Notes: generated by a model not told the origin, from the letters alone. A stretch of 64,000 bases of DNA from Bacteroidota bacterium (GCA_023432805.1 JAEYUG010000036.1:42941-106940); one strand, 5' to 3'. Shown: positions 17,521-26,898, numbered from the stretch's first letter. Numbers and translations: made by a program.

Positions 17521-17558
17521 AAACCCGGCTCTCGAAACGAGGGCCGGGTTTTTCTTTT
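17521..17558 (+). terminator. Intrinsic terminator behind tRNA-Leu
   Basis: A 14-bp stem (one T-G wobble) with an AAA loop, arms 17521-17534 and 17538-17551, runs into TTTTTCTTTT. A very strong Rho-independent terminator. Confidence 0.9.
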
Positions 17559-17628
17559 CTCCGCGAGGGTCTAGATTGCAGTGCGCCCGTCCGGGACGCA
17601 TTTCGCACCGCACTCATCCCTCTTGTGC

Positions 17629-18252
17629 ATGGCTCCCATCGTACTCGGCATCGCCGGTGGCAGCGGGTCGGGAAAGACCACGTTCGCCCGCGGACTCATC
17701 GACGCCTTCTCACCCGGCATCGTGCTGCTCTTCCAGCACGATGCGTACTACCACGATCTGGCGCGCATGCCCGATCCTGATCCCGCCCGCATCAACTACG
17801 ATCATCCCGCCTCGCTCGAGACTGATCTCTGTGTCGCCCAGCTGCGTGCGCTCACGCGCGGGGAGCAGATCGAGCAACCCGTCTACGACTTCTCGACACA
17901 TCGCAGGCGCGCCACTGCACACAGTGTTGCGCCACATCCGGTGATCCTTGTCGAGGGCATCCTCGTGCTGGCCGAACCCGCGCTGCGCGACGCAATGGAT
18001 CTGCGCATCTTCGTCGACGCGGAACCCGACATCCGTCTTCTGCGCAGGATGGAACGCGACATCACACAGAGGGGACGCACGGTGCAGTCGGTGCGCGATC
18101 AGTACTACGCCACGGTCCGCCCGATGTACGAACAGTTCGTCGCACCCAGCAAGTGTCATGCAGATATGATCGTTCCCCACGGTGGCGAGAACCGCCGCGC
18201 GCTCGAGGTGGTCTCCGGATGGCTGCGCGCGCGCCTCGCCGGGTCGGTGTGA
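17629..18252 (+). CDS. udk: Uridine kinase-like P-loop kinase
   Basis: 207 residues. The start at MAPIVLGIAGGSGSGKTT puts the Walker A motif at residues 10-17, as in uridine/cytidine kinases and phosphoribulokinase-like enzymes. Further family signatures are QHDAYYHDL, NYDHPASLETD, QPVYDFSTHRR and VILVEGILVLAEPALRD, and RRMERDITQRGR contains the lid arginines. It would phosphorylate uridine or cytidine in pyrimidine salvage. No Shine-Dalgarno is visible in the short leader behind the tRNA-Leu terminator, so it may be leaderless or weakly initiated. Confidence 0.9.
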   Translation: MAPIVLGIAGGSGSGKTTFARGLIDAFSPGIVLLFQHDAYYHDLARMPDPDPARINYDHPASLETDLCVAQLRALTRGEQIEQPVYDFSTHRRRATAHSVAPHPVILVEGILVLAEPALRDAMDLRIFVDAEPDIRLLRRMERDITQRGRTVQSVRDQYYATVRPMYEQFVAPSKCHADMIVPHGGENRRALEVVSGWLRARLAGSV

Positions 18253-18304
18253 GGATGCACGACTGTCCCGTGCCGGGTACGGTCGCGTGCCTGACGGTCT
18301 CGGG

Positions 18305-19036
18305 TCAGGGCTTGCGGCCGGCCACCAGAAGGTACCCCATCCAACGGCTTCCCCCGTTGCGTGAGTAGACGTCGATTTCGTGCTTGTAGTGCTTGACCAG
18401 GGACTTGTGGTGCTTCATCCCCTCGAATCCACCGGACACGATCGAGCGGACTTCCTCACCGAACTGTTTGTAGAAGGCCGCAAGTCTCTTCGATGCGTCT
18501 TCGATGCGCAGGCCGGTGATGCCGGCGGATTCGATGAGCGCAACGAGCGCGTCGCGATGGAGGATCTTGTGCGAGCGGCTTTCCCAGACATCACGCACGA
18601 AGGTCGGGACGTCGTCGGCGAGCCAGCAGGAGTCGGCGATGGCAAGCGTGCCGCCGGGACGCAGCACGCGCAGCGCCTCCGTGAGCACCTTTCCGGAGGG
18701 ATAGGCGGCGAGCACGCCCTCGAGCAGCACGACGTCGAAACTACCGTCCGCGAAATCGAGGGTGACCGGCGACATGAAGCGGAAGCTTGCACGCGTGTTC
18801 TTCACACTCATCGCGGCCATCTTCGCGTAGAAGACGCTTTCGCTGTCTTCTTCGATGCCGATCACCGGACAGCCGAGCGCCTCGACCGCCGCGAACACAT
18901 TCTCGCCATAGCGGCACCCCTCGAGCAGCGCCGAAGCGACGGGCGCTGCAGGTGCGGCCAGAGAGATGAGACGACGGGTGAGGGAGGGTCCCCCGGGCGT
19001 GAGGTGAAACGGGTACAGCGACGAGATAGATGCCAT
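18305..19036 (-). CDS. Class I SAM-dependent methyltransferase
   Basis: 243 residues with a Rossmann methyltransferase core: motif I region LLEGCRYGENVFAAVEALG followed by acidic VIGIEED, motif post-I (SFDVVLLEGVLAAYPSG) and LRVLRPGGTLAIADS. Motif I is degenerate (EGCRYGEN instead of ExGxGxG), so SAM binding should be tested. The C-terminal part (KHHKSLVKHYKHEIDVYSRNGGSRWMGYLLVAGRK) resembles UbiE/arsenite-methyltransferase-like proteins. It lies 49 bp downstream of ftsX on the same strand; the substrate is unknown. Confidence 0.75.
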   Translation of the reverse strand: MASISSLYPFHLTPGGPSLTRRLISLAAPAAPVASALLEGCRYGENVFAAVEALGCPVIGIEEDSESVFYAKMAAMSVKNTRASFRFMSPVTLDFADGSFDVVLLEGVLAAYPSGKVLTEALRVLRPGGTLAIADSCWLADDVPTFVRDVWESRSHKILHRDALVALIESAGITGLRIEDASKRLAAFYKQFGEEVRSIVSGGFEGMKHHKSLVKHYKHEIDVYSRNGGSRWMGYLLVAGRKP

Positions 19037-19085
19037 GCGAAAATCCGGGGAGTTGGTGTGGGATGGAAGAGCGCCGCCCGCGCGG

Positions 19086-19970
19086 TCAGGCTGATGCGAC
19101 GAGCGTCTCCCGCAGGAAGCGTCGCACGGAAATGATCGATCCGACGAGGCCGAGCAGGCTGCCGAGCAACACGAGGTAGAGGTGAAAGCCGATGTCGATG
19201 CTGATCGAGACGAGCAGATCCTCGGCCAGGGGCGTGATGAAGAAGCGGAACACGACGTCGAGCAGCAGCGCCGCCGCTGCGCCTCCTGCTAGTCCGTGCA
19301 GCAGACCTTCGAGCAGGAAGGGCGTGCGGATGAAGGTGCTGGTCGCGCCGACGAGTTTCATGGTGCGGATGATCTCGCGCTTGGCCTCGATGGTCAGGCG
19401 GATCGTGTTGGCCACGAGGATTACCGCACTGAGTGCGAGCACGATGCCGATGAACAGTGTAGCCCAGGTGAAGGCGCGCGCACGCTGGTCGATGAGCTGG
19501 AGGAACTGCTTGCGGTAGACCACGCTCTCGACGGCCTTCATCTTCTCGATGCGCGCGGCAATGACGCGCACGCTGTCGGGATTGGCCCAGCCGTCGGCGA
19601 TGGTGACACGGAAGGAGGGGGGCAGGGGATTGTCGCCGAGCACGGCATCGACATCCTCGCCGATCTCCTCGCGGAAAATCCTGGCCGCTTCGTCCTTCGA
19701 CACGTAGCGGATGTCGAGCACGCCGGGCACGGCTCGCATTGCGCGCGCGACGATCTCGTTCTGCGCGTCGGTCAGTCCCAGATGCAAAAAGGCCTCGATC
19801 TCCACGCGCGAGCGGATGTCGTCGACGACCGAAGAGAGGTTGACGGTGATGAGTGTGAAGACGCCGAGCAGGAGCAGGGAGATTCCCACGGTGAAGATCG
19901 AGATCAGCGTGCTTGTCCTGTTGCGACGGAAGCCCGCGACGCTCTCGTTGAATGTATAGCTGAGGCTCAT
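19086..19970 (-). CDS. ftsX: Cell-division ABC-transporter-like permease FtsX
   Basis: 294 residues. One N-terminal membrane helix (STLISIFTVGISLLLLGVFTLITV) is followed by a periplasmic domain (~residues 50-170, with the FtsX pattern VEIEAFL ... YVSKDEAARIFREEIGED ... NPLPPSFRV) and three C-terminal helices with the cytoplasmic coupling loop (IRLTIEAKREIIRTMKLVGAT). With FtsE it activates peptidoglycan hydrolases at the septum. FtsE is not adjacent here, which is common in this phylum. Confidence 0.93.
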   Translation of the reverse strand: MSLSYTFNESVAGFRRNRTSTLISIFTVGISLLLLGVFTLITVNLSSVVDDIRSRVEIEAFLHLGLTDAQNEIVARAMRAVPGVLDIRYVSKDEAARIFREEIGEDVDAVLGDNPLPPSFRVTIADGWANPDSVRVIAARIEKMKAVESVVYRKQFLQLIDQRARAFTWATLFIGIVLALSAVILVANTIRLTIEAKREIIRTMKLVGATSTFIRTPFLLEGLLHGLAGGAAAALLLDVVFRFFITPLAEDLLVSISIDIGFHLYLVLLGSLLGLVGSIISVRRFLRETLVASA

Positions 19971-20095
19971 GCGTGCGGTATGATGGAACCTTCAAGCTAC
20001 CCGATTTCACGCGTTTTCACAAGAACCGGGCTCCGGTTTGCACGGCTTCCGCTGGGGTGCGATACTTGCAGGATCCCCCAACGCACAGAGATCCC

Positions 20096-20869
20096 ATGCC
20101 GCACGACTTTCCCCCCACCTTTGCATCCCTCCTGGCCATCATGACGCGCCTCCGCCGCGAATGTCCGTGGGACCGTGAGCAGACGCACGACTCCATCAAG
20201 GGACACACGATCGAGGAGGCCTACGAGGTGGTCGAGTCGATCGATCACAAGGACTATGATGCGCTGCGTGCGGAGCTCGGCGATCTCTTGCTGCACGTGG
20301 TGTTCCACGCCGAGATCGCCGCGGGCGACGGGCGTTTCACGATCGACGACGTACTGGCGGGTATCATCGACAAGCTCGTGCGGCGGCATCCGCACATCTT
20401 CGGCGACACCGTGGTGGAGGGCAGCGACGATGTGCGTCGCAACTGGGAGCAGATCAAGATGGACGAGGGACGAGAGTCGGTGATCGACGGCATTCCCGAT
20501 GTGCTGCCCGCGCTGCTCAAGGCGCACCGGATGCAGGACAAGGCATCGAAGGTCGGCTTCGACTGGCCGCACCGCGAGCAGGTCTGGGAGAAGGTCGAGG
20601 AGGAGATCGGTGAACTGCGCAGCGCACTCGAAGGCGGCGAGCCCGATCGCCGCGAGGACGAGTTCGGCGACCTGCTCTTCGCGCTCGTGAATTACGCCCG
20701 GTTCATCGACGTGAATCCCGAAGACGCCCTGCGACGCACGATCAACAAGTTCTCGCGACGGTTCCGGCACGTGGAGGCGCGCTTCCGTGCCGAGGCACGC
20801 GACATGGCGGGTGCTTCCCTGGAGGAGATGGATCGCTATTGGGATGAGGCGAAGCGCCTGGGACTCTGA
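20096..20869 (+). CDS. mazG: Nucleoside triphosphate pyrophosphohydrolase MazG
   Basis: 257 residues with two tandem MazG folds. The first starts LLAIMTRLRRECPWDREQTHDS and has the EExxE-x-ExxD metal-binding pattern in EEAYEVVESI ... ELGDLLLHVVFHAEIA; the second repeats it in EKVEEEIGELRSAL ... EDEFGDLLFALVNYARF. The connecting phrase RRHPHIFGD is typical. It hydrolyses (d)NTPs to NMP and PPi, cleaning the nucleotide pool. It is divergent from ftsX with a 125-bp spacer. Confidence 0.95.
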   Translation: MPHDFPPTFASLLAIMTRLRRECPWDREQTHDSIKGHTIEEAYEVVESIDHKDYDALRAELGDLLLHVVFHAEIAAGDGRFTIDDVLAGIIDKLVRRHPHIFGDTVVEGSDDVRRNWEQIKMDEGRESVIDGIPDVLPALLKAHRMQDKASKVGFDWPHREQVWEKVEEEIGELRSALEGGEPDRREDEFGDLLFALVNYARFIDVNPEDALRRTINKFSRRFRHVEARFRAEARDMAGASLEEMDRYWDEAKRLGL

Positions 20870-20935
20870 TGGGTGGTGCCGTCCGTTCGCGCGATGGGGA
20901 AGCCGTGCGCGCATGCAGCTCCGGTGGTGGCCGTC

Positions 20936-22228
20936 TCATGGGCGGGAGCGCCGATCCAGATAGGGCAGCACGTGTGCGACGATGCGTGCGGTCGCACCGG
21001 CACGTGAATGCACGAAATCGCCCGCGAGGCTTCCTGCGCGGAGCCGCGGCTCTTCGCCGGAGAACAGTGTGCGAAGCGTGCGGTACAGGTCCCGGCGCGA
21101 TCGGACGATGAAGCCTCCGCCCGCATCGGACAGTTCCCTCGCTTCGCGGCTGTTGCCGATCTTCGGACCGTAGACGACCGGGATGCCGTACGCAGCGGGT
21201 TCGAGTGTGTTGTGCACGTTGCTCTTGAAGCCTCCGCCGACGAAGGCGACGTCGGCATGGGCGTAGAGGGAGAGGAGGATGCCGATCGAATCGACGAGGA
21301 TGAAGGGCTCGCCGTTCCATGCGTTCATGTAGGAGAATCGGATCGATGCAGCCCTGCCCCGCAGCTTGTACTCGAGCGTCTCGAGGTGTGCTTCGGTGGG
21401 TTCGTGCGGCACGATGATCGCGAGCAGGGATGGATCGCGCCGACGCAGCGCGAGCAGCACGGGCAGCAGGACCTCCTCATCCTCCGACCAACTCGAACCG
21501 GCGATGAGCACATGACGATTGTCGGTGACCGTCGCGTCGAGCAGACGGCGCGAGCGCGCGGCGCGGGCACGGGAGGCGACACGGTCGTAGCGTGTGTCGC
21601 CGATGGCGTCTATCGTGGGACGCGAAAGATAGAACGAGGCGAAGTTCGCGGCATCGTCGGCCGATACGGTGAGGATCGACTCCATCGTGTTGAAGACGGC
21701 GCGGTGGAAGCTGCGCAGACCGGGCGTGCGCCTGCGCGAGTCGGCACGCAGCGTGGCATTGGTCAGTACGATGGGAATCCCCCGCGCCGAACACTCCCAC
21801 AGGTGATTCGGCCACAAATCATAGCGGATCAGCGCGGCCAGGTCGGGCTGGAGCACATCGAGGAAGGCCCGTGCATTGCGGCGTGTGTCAAAGGGGATGT
21901 AGGTGACGTGGTCGGCGTGGGGATAGCGGAGCGAGTTTTCGTAGCCGGAGGGCGAGAAGAAGGTGGCGATGACGATCAGATCCGGTCGCTCGGTCTTGAG
22001 GGCTTCGATGATGGGTTTGGCCTGTTCGAATTCGCCCATCGACGAGGCGTGTACCCAGAGGCGGGGTCCGGATCCCCTCGACGCGAGAAACGCCTCGAGA
22101 TTGCGCACAACCGTGCGCCTGCCGCGGAGTCCGCGACGCACCTTCCGATTGACCAGCGCCAGCACGTGGAATCCCACCCAGAGGCAGGGGACGAAGACGA
22201 AACTGTAGACGCGCGGCCAGACGTTCAT
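20936..22228 (-). CDS. waaA: 3-deoxy-D-manno-octulosonic acid (Kdo) transferase
   Basis: 430 residues from MNVWPRVYSFVFVPCLWVGFHV, an N-terminal membrane anchor helix. The GT30 domain follows with WVHASSMGEFEQAKPIIEAL, VIATFFSPSGYE, IRYDLWPNHLW, FLVSADDAANF-like acceptor-side sequence and the CMP-Kdo site GSSWSEDEEVLLPVL ... IIVPHEP ... FVGGGFKSNVHNTLEPAAYGIPVVYGP. It adds Kdo to lipid A precursor, so the organism makes LPS or lipooligosaccharide. It converges on mazG. Confidence 0.94.
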   Translation of the reverse strand: MNVWPRVYSFVFVPCLWVGFHVLALVNRKVRRGLRGRRTVVRNLEAFLASRGSGPRLWVHASSMGEFEQAKPIIEALKTERPDLIVIATFFSPSGYENSLRYPHADHVTYIPFDTRRNARAFLDVLQPDLAALIRYDLWPNHLWECSARGIPIVLTNATLRADSRRRTPGLRSFHRAVFNTMESILTVSADDAANFASFYLSRPTIDAIGDTRYDRVASRARAARSRRLLDATVTDNRHVLIAGSSWSEDEEVLLPVLLALRRRDPSLLAIIVPHEPTEAHLETLEYKLRGRAASIRFSYMNAWNGEPFILVDSIGILLSLYAHADVAFVGGGFKSNVHNTLEPAAYGIPVVYGPKIGNSREARELSDAGGGFIVRSRRDLYRTLRTLFSGEEPRLRAGSLAGDFVHSRAGATARIVAHVLPYLDRRSRP

Positions 22229-22319
22229 GCGTTCAGGTGAAAGGGAGATCGGCGATGCACACGAAATGGAAACATACGAAACGGCAGGCACTTGTGTATA
22301 TTCACCCGCATTCCCCACG

Positions 22320-25300
22320 ATGAACCATGCGTTGCATAGAATGAAGACTCCCGCCATCATCAAGGACGAGCTGCAGGATGTGATTCTCGCCTCGGGCATC
22401 GTTCCCCCGAGCGTACAGGAGCAGGATCTCGACTTCAAGGATCTGATGCGCGTGCGCATCAGCAACATCCTCCTTGTCTCCAGCCGCTACGACTACTACA
22501 CGCTCACCGACGACGGCCAGCTGACCGAGGCGATCTTCAGCGAATATCTGGATCTGAATCTCCACTACGCGCCGCACATCACGCGCGTGTACTCGGGCGA
22601 GGCCGCACTCGCGGCCATCGACGCCCAGCCCTGTGACCTGGTCATCACCATGCTGCGCCTCGGCGACATGGACCTCAAGTCCTTCTCCATCGCCGCCAAG
22701 CAGGCGCATCCCGATCTCCCGGTGGTGCTGCTCGCCTACAAGAGCCGCGAGTTGCAGCTGCAGATGGATGCCGGTGTGCTCGCGCGTTTCGACCGCATTT
22801 TCATCTGGTCCGGCGATCGCAAGTTGTTTCTGGCCATCATCAAGATCTTCGAGGATCTCAAGAACGCACCTGTCGACTGCCTGCAGTACGACGTGCGCAC
22901 GGTCATTCTCGTCGAAGACTCGCCGATGTTCTACTCGACCTATCTGCCGCTGATCTACACCGAGCTCATCAAGCAGGGACAGGCGCTCATCGAGGAGGGG
23001 CGCAACTTCGCCGACAAACTTCTGCGCCAGCGTGCACGGCCCAAGATCCTCCATGCAACCACCTACGAGCAGGCCTGGGCGTATTTCGAGACCTATCGTG
23101 GCACCCTGCTCGGCATCATCACCGATCTGCACTTCCCTGCGGGTGAGACCGATGCAGCCGTGGCGGGACTGCGCTTCCTGCGGCAAGTGCGGCAACACAA
23201 CACCGAGCTGCCCATTCTCGTGCAGAGTTCCGACGGTCGGCTCACCGATCTGATCGAGGCCGAGAACGCCGTCTTCGTTGAGAAGTACTCGCGCTCCCTG
23301 CTGCAGGAAGTGCGCGAATTCATGAAGAACAACTTCGGATTCGGTGACTTCGTCTTCCGCCTCCCCGATGGTACGGAAGTCGACCGTGCCCGCACGATCC
23401 GCGAGTTGCGCCACAAGATGAAAGACATACCCGACGAGTGTCTGCGCTATCACGCCTCGCGCGACCACTTCTCGAACTGGCTCATGGCCCGCACGCGCTT
23501 CCGGCTCGCTTCACTGCTCAAGCCCGTGAAGATCGATCAATTCGAAACAACGTCGGAGTTGCGCCGCTATTTGCTCGATGCCATTGCACGGCACATGCGC
23601 GAAGACACGCGCGGCATGATCGCCGACTTCCGGTGCAACGAGCCAGATCCCGAAGCCACCTTTCAACGCATCGGAGCGGGATCGCTCGGCGGCAAGGCCC
23701 GCGGACTCGCCTTCATCGATTCGATTCTCAAGCGCTACCTGCAGCCCGAGTATTTCCCAGACATTCGTGTGTCGATTCCACGCAGCATTGTGCTCTGCAC
23801 CGACATCTTCGCAGCGTTCATCGAGCACAACGATCTGGCGTGGACCGGTGTGGAAGACATTTCCGACGAAGAGGTGCTGCAGCATTTTCTGGCGGCAGAG
23901 TTCCCCGAGGATGTACAGGAGAACCTTCGCGCCATCGTGCGGCACATGCCCATGCCGCTTGCGGTGCGTTCCTCGAGTCTGCTCGAGGATGCGTTGTATC
24001 AACCCTTTGCGGGCATCTATGCGACCCTGATGCTTCCGAACAGTCATGAGGATCTTGAATTCCGCTACATCGAGCTCGAGTGTGCGATCAAGTACGTGTA
24101 CGCGTCGGCCTATTTCCGCGCAGCGCGCAACTACATCGAGGTGACAGGGCATCTGGCGGAGGACGAGCAGATGGCCGTGATCATCCAGCAGCTGGCCGGC
24201 TGCACGCATGAGCAGTACTTTTACCCCCACATCAGCGGGGTGGCGCGTTCGTTCAACTACTATCCCTTCGGCAAGGCGAAATCTGCCGACGGGGTCGTGA
24301 ACATCGCGCTCGGGCTCGGCAGGCAGATTGTGGAGGGAGGCATGAGTCTGCAGTTCTGTCCGTTGTATCCGAGTGTGTACCCGCAGTTTGCCACGACGAA
24401 GGATTATTTCTCGAACAGTCAGCACTCATTCTACGCGCTCGATCTGCGTCCCGACCGCGACCGCGTGCTCGACGAGGAAGAAAATCTTGCGCGTCTCGAT
24501 CTGGCGCGTGCCGACGAGCATGGCACGATCCGCTATCTGGCGTCGACGTGGAGCGGCGAGAACGACACGCTCTACGAAGGCGTCTTCCGGAAGGGGCCGC
24601 GGGTGCTCACCTTCGCACCGTTGCTCAAGTCGGAAGTCATCCCGCTGGCGAAGATCCTCGACCTGCTCATGAAACTCTGCCAGACGGCGATGAACTGCGC
24701 GGTGGAAATCGAGTTTGCCGCCACGCTTGGAGAGCATGACGGGCGTCCCGCCGAGTTCAGCTTCCTGCAGGTGCGGCCCATGGTCAAGGAGGAGGGCCAT
24801 GTCGATCTGTTGCTCGATGAGCGAACCAGCGACGACGTGCTTCTGCACAGCGACCAAGTGCTGGGCAATGGAGTACACCTGCTGCGCGACATCGTCTACG
24901 TGATGCCAGACATGTTCGATGCGTCGCAGACGCGCGCAATGGCCGAACAGATCGAGGCGATGAACAAACGGTTGGTGGCGGATGGGACGCCGTACCTGCT
25001 CATCGGTCCCGGCCGCTGGGGATCATCGGATCCATGGCTCGGCATCCCGGTGAAATTCACCTCGATTTCCGGTGCGATCGCGATCGTCGAGACGTCGCTT
25101 CCGACGATGCTGCCGGATCCCTCGCAAGGCTCGCACTTCTTTCAGAATCTGACATCCTTTCACATTGCCTACTTTACCACGCGTCATTTCCGCGACGAGC
25201 ACCGCATCGACTGGGACTGGCTCGACGCACAGCCGGAGAGCGAGCGCACGTCGTTCGTGCGGCACGTGGTACTCGACAGACCGATCGAGGTGCGAGTCGA

Positions 25301-25388
25301 CGGCCGCGATGGCGAGGGTGTGATCTACAAGTCGGAGACGCCCCAGGACGAGGTGGACGATCTGTCGCTCGTCAATCTCGAAGGATAG
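22320..25388 (+). CDS. Double receiver domain fused to PEP/pyruvate-binding (PEP synthase-like ATP-grasp) protein
   Basis: 1,022 residues from ATG 22320; ATG 22341 (MKTPAIIKDELQ) is equally plausible and neither has a Shine-Dalgarno sequence. Residues ~40-190 form a receiver-like fold, but the phosphoacceptor position reads DLVITM (Met111), so it is a pseudo-receiver. Residues ~195-350 form a second receiver with VILVEDSP, Asp269 in GIITDLHFP, LPILVQSS and the Lys in FVEKYS, which looks phosphorylatable. From ~450 a PPDK/PEP-synthase N-terminal ATP-grasp domain follows (GAGSLGGKARGLAFID, AVRSSSLLEDALYQPFAGIYAT, LGLGRQIVEGG, EFSFLQVRPM). The phosphohistidine and PEP-binding barrel domains of true PEP synthase are absent. 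I recall closely similar proteins widely in Bacteroidetes without known function. Confidence 0.85.
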   Translation: MNHALHRMKTPAIIKDELQDVILASGIVPPSVQEQDLDFKDLMRVRISNILLVSSRYDYYTLTDDGQLTEAIFSEYLDLNLHYAPHITRVYSGEAALAAIDAQPCDLVITMLRLGDMDLKSFSIAAKQAHPDLPVVLLAYKSRELQLQMDAGVLARFDRIFIWSGDRKLFLAIIKIFEDLKNAPVDCLQYDVRTVILVEDSPMFYSTYLPLIYTELIKQGQALIEEGRNFADKLLRQRARPKILHATTYEQAWAYFETYRGTLLGIITDLHFPAGETDAAVAGLRFLRQVRQHNTELPILVQSSDGRLTDLIEAENAVFVEKYSRSLLQEVREFMKNNFGFGDFVFRLPDGTEVDRARTIRELRHKMKDIPDECLRYHASRDHFSNWLMARTRFRLASLLKPVKIDQFETTSELRRYLLDAIARHMREDTRGMIADFRCNEPDPEATFQRIGAGSLGGKARGLAFIDSILKRYLQPEYFPDIRVSIPRSIVLCTDIFAAFIEHNDLAWTGVEDISDEEVLQHFLAAEFPEDVQENLRAIVRHMPMPLAVRSSSLLEDALYQPFAGIYATLMLPNSHEDLEFRYIELECAIKYVYASAYFRAARNYIEVTGHLAEDEQMAVIIQQLAGCTHEQYFYPHISGVARSFNYYPFGKAKSADGVVNIALGLGRQIVEGGMSLQFCPLYPSVYPQFATTKDYFSNSQHSFYALDLRPDRDRVLDEEENLARLDLARADEHGTIRYLASTWSGENDTLYEGVFRKGPRVLTFAPLLKSEVIPLAKILDLLMKLCQTAMNCAVEIEFAATLGEHDGRPAEFSFLQVRPMVKEEGHVDLLLDERTSDDVLLHSDQVLGNGVHLLRDIVYVMPDMFDASQTRAMAEQIEAMNKRLVADGTPYLLIGPGRWGSSDPWLGIPVKFTSISGAIAIVETSLPTMLPDPSQGSHFFQNLTSFHIAYFTTRHFRDEHRIDWDWLDAQPESERTSFVRHVVLDRPIEVRVDGRDGEGVIYKSETPQDEVDDLSLVNLEG

Positions 25389-25407
25389 TGTCCTGTGCGA
25401 CATGACA

Positions 25408-25440
25408 CACGAAAGGCGCCCTGGGAAGGCGCCTTTCGTG
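25408..25440. terminator. Bidirectional terminator hairpin between the PEP-synthase-like gene and gdhA
   Basis: A perfect 13-bp stem (CACGAAAGGCGCC / GGCGCCTTTCGTG) with a 7-nt loop is centred between convergent genes. AAA/TTT runs inside the arms give each strand a partial T tract. Confidence 0.7.
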
Positions 25441-25463
25441 CTACAGGGAAGGGAACGCAGAAA

Positions 25464-26807
25464 TTACACAACGCCCTGGGCCATCATGGCATCGGCGACC
25501 TTGACGAAGCCGGCGATGTTGGCACCTGCCACGTAGTTGCCGGGCATGCCGTAATTGTCGGCCGCCGCGAGACAGGACTCGTGGATGTTCTTCATGATCT
25601 TGTGCAGATGACCGTCGACCTCTTCACGCGACCAGCTCATGCGGATCGAGTTCTGTGTCATTTCGAGGCCCGAGGTGGCGACGCCGCCGGCGTTCGCGGC
25701 CTTTGCCGGACCGTAGAGAATCTTCGCATCGAGGAACAGGCGTGCGCCTTCGAGCGTGGTCGGCATGTTCGCACCTTCACACACGCAGGTGACGCCATTG
25801 TCGAGCAGGTTCTTCGCATCCTTGTCATTGAGTTCGTTCTGCGTGGCGCAGGGGAGAGCGACATCGCACTTGACTTCCCACGGACGCTTGCCGGCATGGA
25901 ATTCCGAGCCTGCGAACTTGTCGGCGTAGGGCGCGACAATGTCCTGATTCGATGCACGTAGGTCAAGCATGTAGGCGATCTTCTCGTCGTTGAGTCCGTT
26001 CGGATCGAAGATGTAGCCATCGGGTCCCGAAATCGTCACGACCTTCGCGCCCAGCTGTGTGGCCTTCTGCGCTGCGCCCCAGGCCACGTTGCCGAAGCCG
26101 GAGAGACACACGGTCTTGCCCGCGAAACTCGTCCCCTTCGTCTTGAGCATTTCGTCGGCGAAATACACGACGCCATAGCCCGTGGCTTCCGGACGAATGA
26201 GGCTGCCGCCCCACGAGATGCCCTTGCCGGTGAGCACGCCCTCGAAGACATTCTTCAGACGCTTGTACTGGCCGAACATGAAGCCGATCTCGCGACCGCC
26301 CACGCCGATGTCACCGGCAGGCACGTCGGTGTTCGCACCGATGTGGCGGTACAACTCGGTCATGAAGCTCTGGCAGAACCGCATCACTTCCTGATCACTC
26401 TTCATCTTGGGATCGAAATCCGATCCGCCCTTGCCGCCGCCCATCGGGAGCGTCGTCAGGCTGTTCTTGAAGATCTGCTCGAAGCCGAGGAACTTCAGGA
26501 TGCTGAGGTTCACGCTCGGATGGAAACGCAGACCGCCCTTGTACGGGCCGATGGCGCTATTGAACTCGACGCGGTACCCGCGATTGATGCGAACTTCACC
26601 GCTGTCGTCAACCCAGGGCACGCGGAACATGATCGTGCGCTCGGGCTCGACAATGCGTTCAAGAATCTTCGCCTTGCGATACTCCGGATGTTTTTCAATG
26701 ACCGGAAACAACGTTTCCGCGACTTCCTCGACAGCCTGCAGGAATTCGGGCTCATGTGAATTCTTTGCTTTGACTTCGGCCATGAAGTCTGCGAGTGCGG
26801 TAGCCAT
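25464..26807 (-). CDS. gdhA: Glutamate dehydrogenase, hexameric (NADP-type family)
   Basis: 447 residues, the normal length for bacterial GdhA. The start MATALADFMAEVKAK has AAGGA 5 nt upstream. Signatures: catalytic-Lys region LPMGGGKGGSDFDPK, substrate site YKGGLRFHPSVNLSILKFLGFEQ, PAGDIGVGGREIGFMFG and the Rossmann loop LSGFGNVAWGAA. It interconverts glutamate with 2-oxoglutarate and ammonia; in this subfamily it usually assimilates ammonia with NADPH, but cofactor choice cannot be settled by eye. A promoter and a palindrome lie directly upstream. Confidence 0.96.
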   Translation of the reverse strand: MATALADFMAEVKAKNSHEPEFLQAVEEVAETLFPVIEKHPEYRKAKILERIVEPERTIMFRVPWVDDSGEVRINRGYRVEFNSAIGPYKGGLRFHPSVNLSILKFLGFEQIFKNSLTTLPMGGGKGGSDFDPKMKSDQEVMRFCQSFMTELYRHIGANTDVPAGDIGVGGREIGFMFGQYKRLKNVFEGVLTGKGISWGGSLIRPEATGYGVVYFADEMLKTKGTSFAGKTVCLSGFGNVAWGAAQKATQLGAKVVTISGPDGYIFDPNGLNDEKIAYMLDLRASNQDIVAPYADKFAGSEFHAGKRPWEVKCDVALPCATQNELNDKDAKNLLDNGVTCVCEGANMPTTLEGARLFLDAKILYGPAKAANAGGVATSGLEMTQNSIRMSWSREEVDGHLHKIMKNIHESCLAAADNYGMPGNYVAGANIAGFVKVADAMMAQGVV

Positions 26808-26841
26808 GGGGTCCTTCAGAATAAGGGAGACATGTGTGTGT

Positions 26842-26898
26842 GGAATTGATAAGGGACAATTCCCTCCGCAACATAAGGAATAAAACATCAAGCCCAAA
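26842..26898 (-). promoter_or_regulatory. Probable gdhA promoter with overlapping palindrome
   Basis: On the minus strand TTTGGG (26893-26898), 17-bp spacer, TATGTT (26870-26875). Immediately downstream, over the expected start of transcription, is the inverted repeat GGAATT-10 nt-AATTCC (26842-26863), a possible repressor site. The -35 box is weak. Confidence 0.4.

Noticed and set aside
18257..18309. Imperfect hairpins in the convergent gap after the uridine-kinase-like gene
   Set aside because: Stems are short (4-6 bp) and interrupted, and one overlaps the methyltransferase stop; not distinguishable from chance in GC-rich DNA.
22302..24425. Two long minus-strand frames (388 and 304 codons) opposite the PEP-synthase-like gene
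   Set aside because: Low-complexity Val/His/Gln-rich shadows of the true plus-strand gene.
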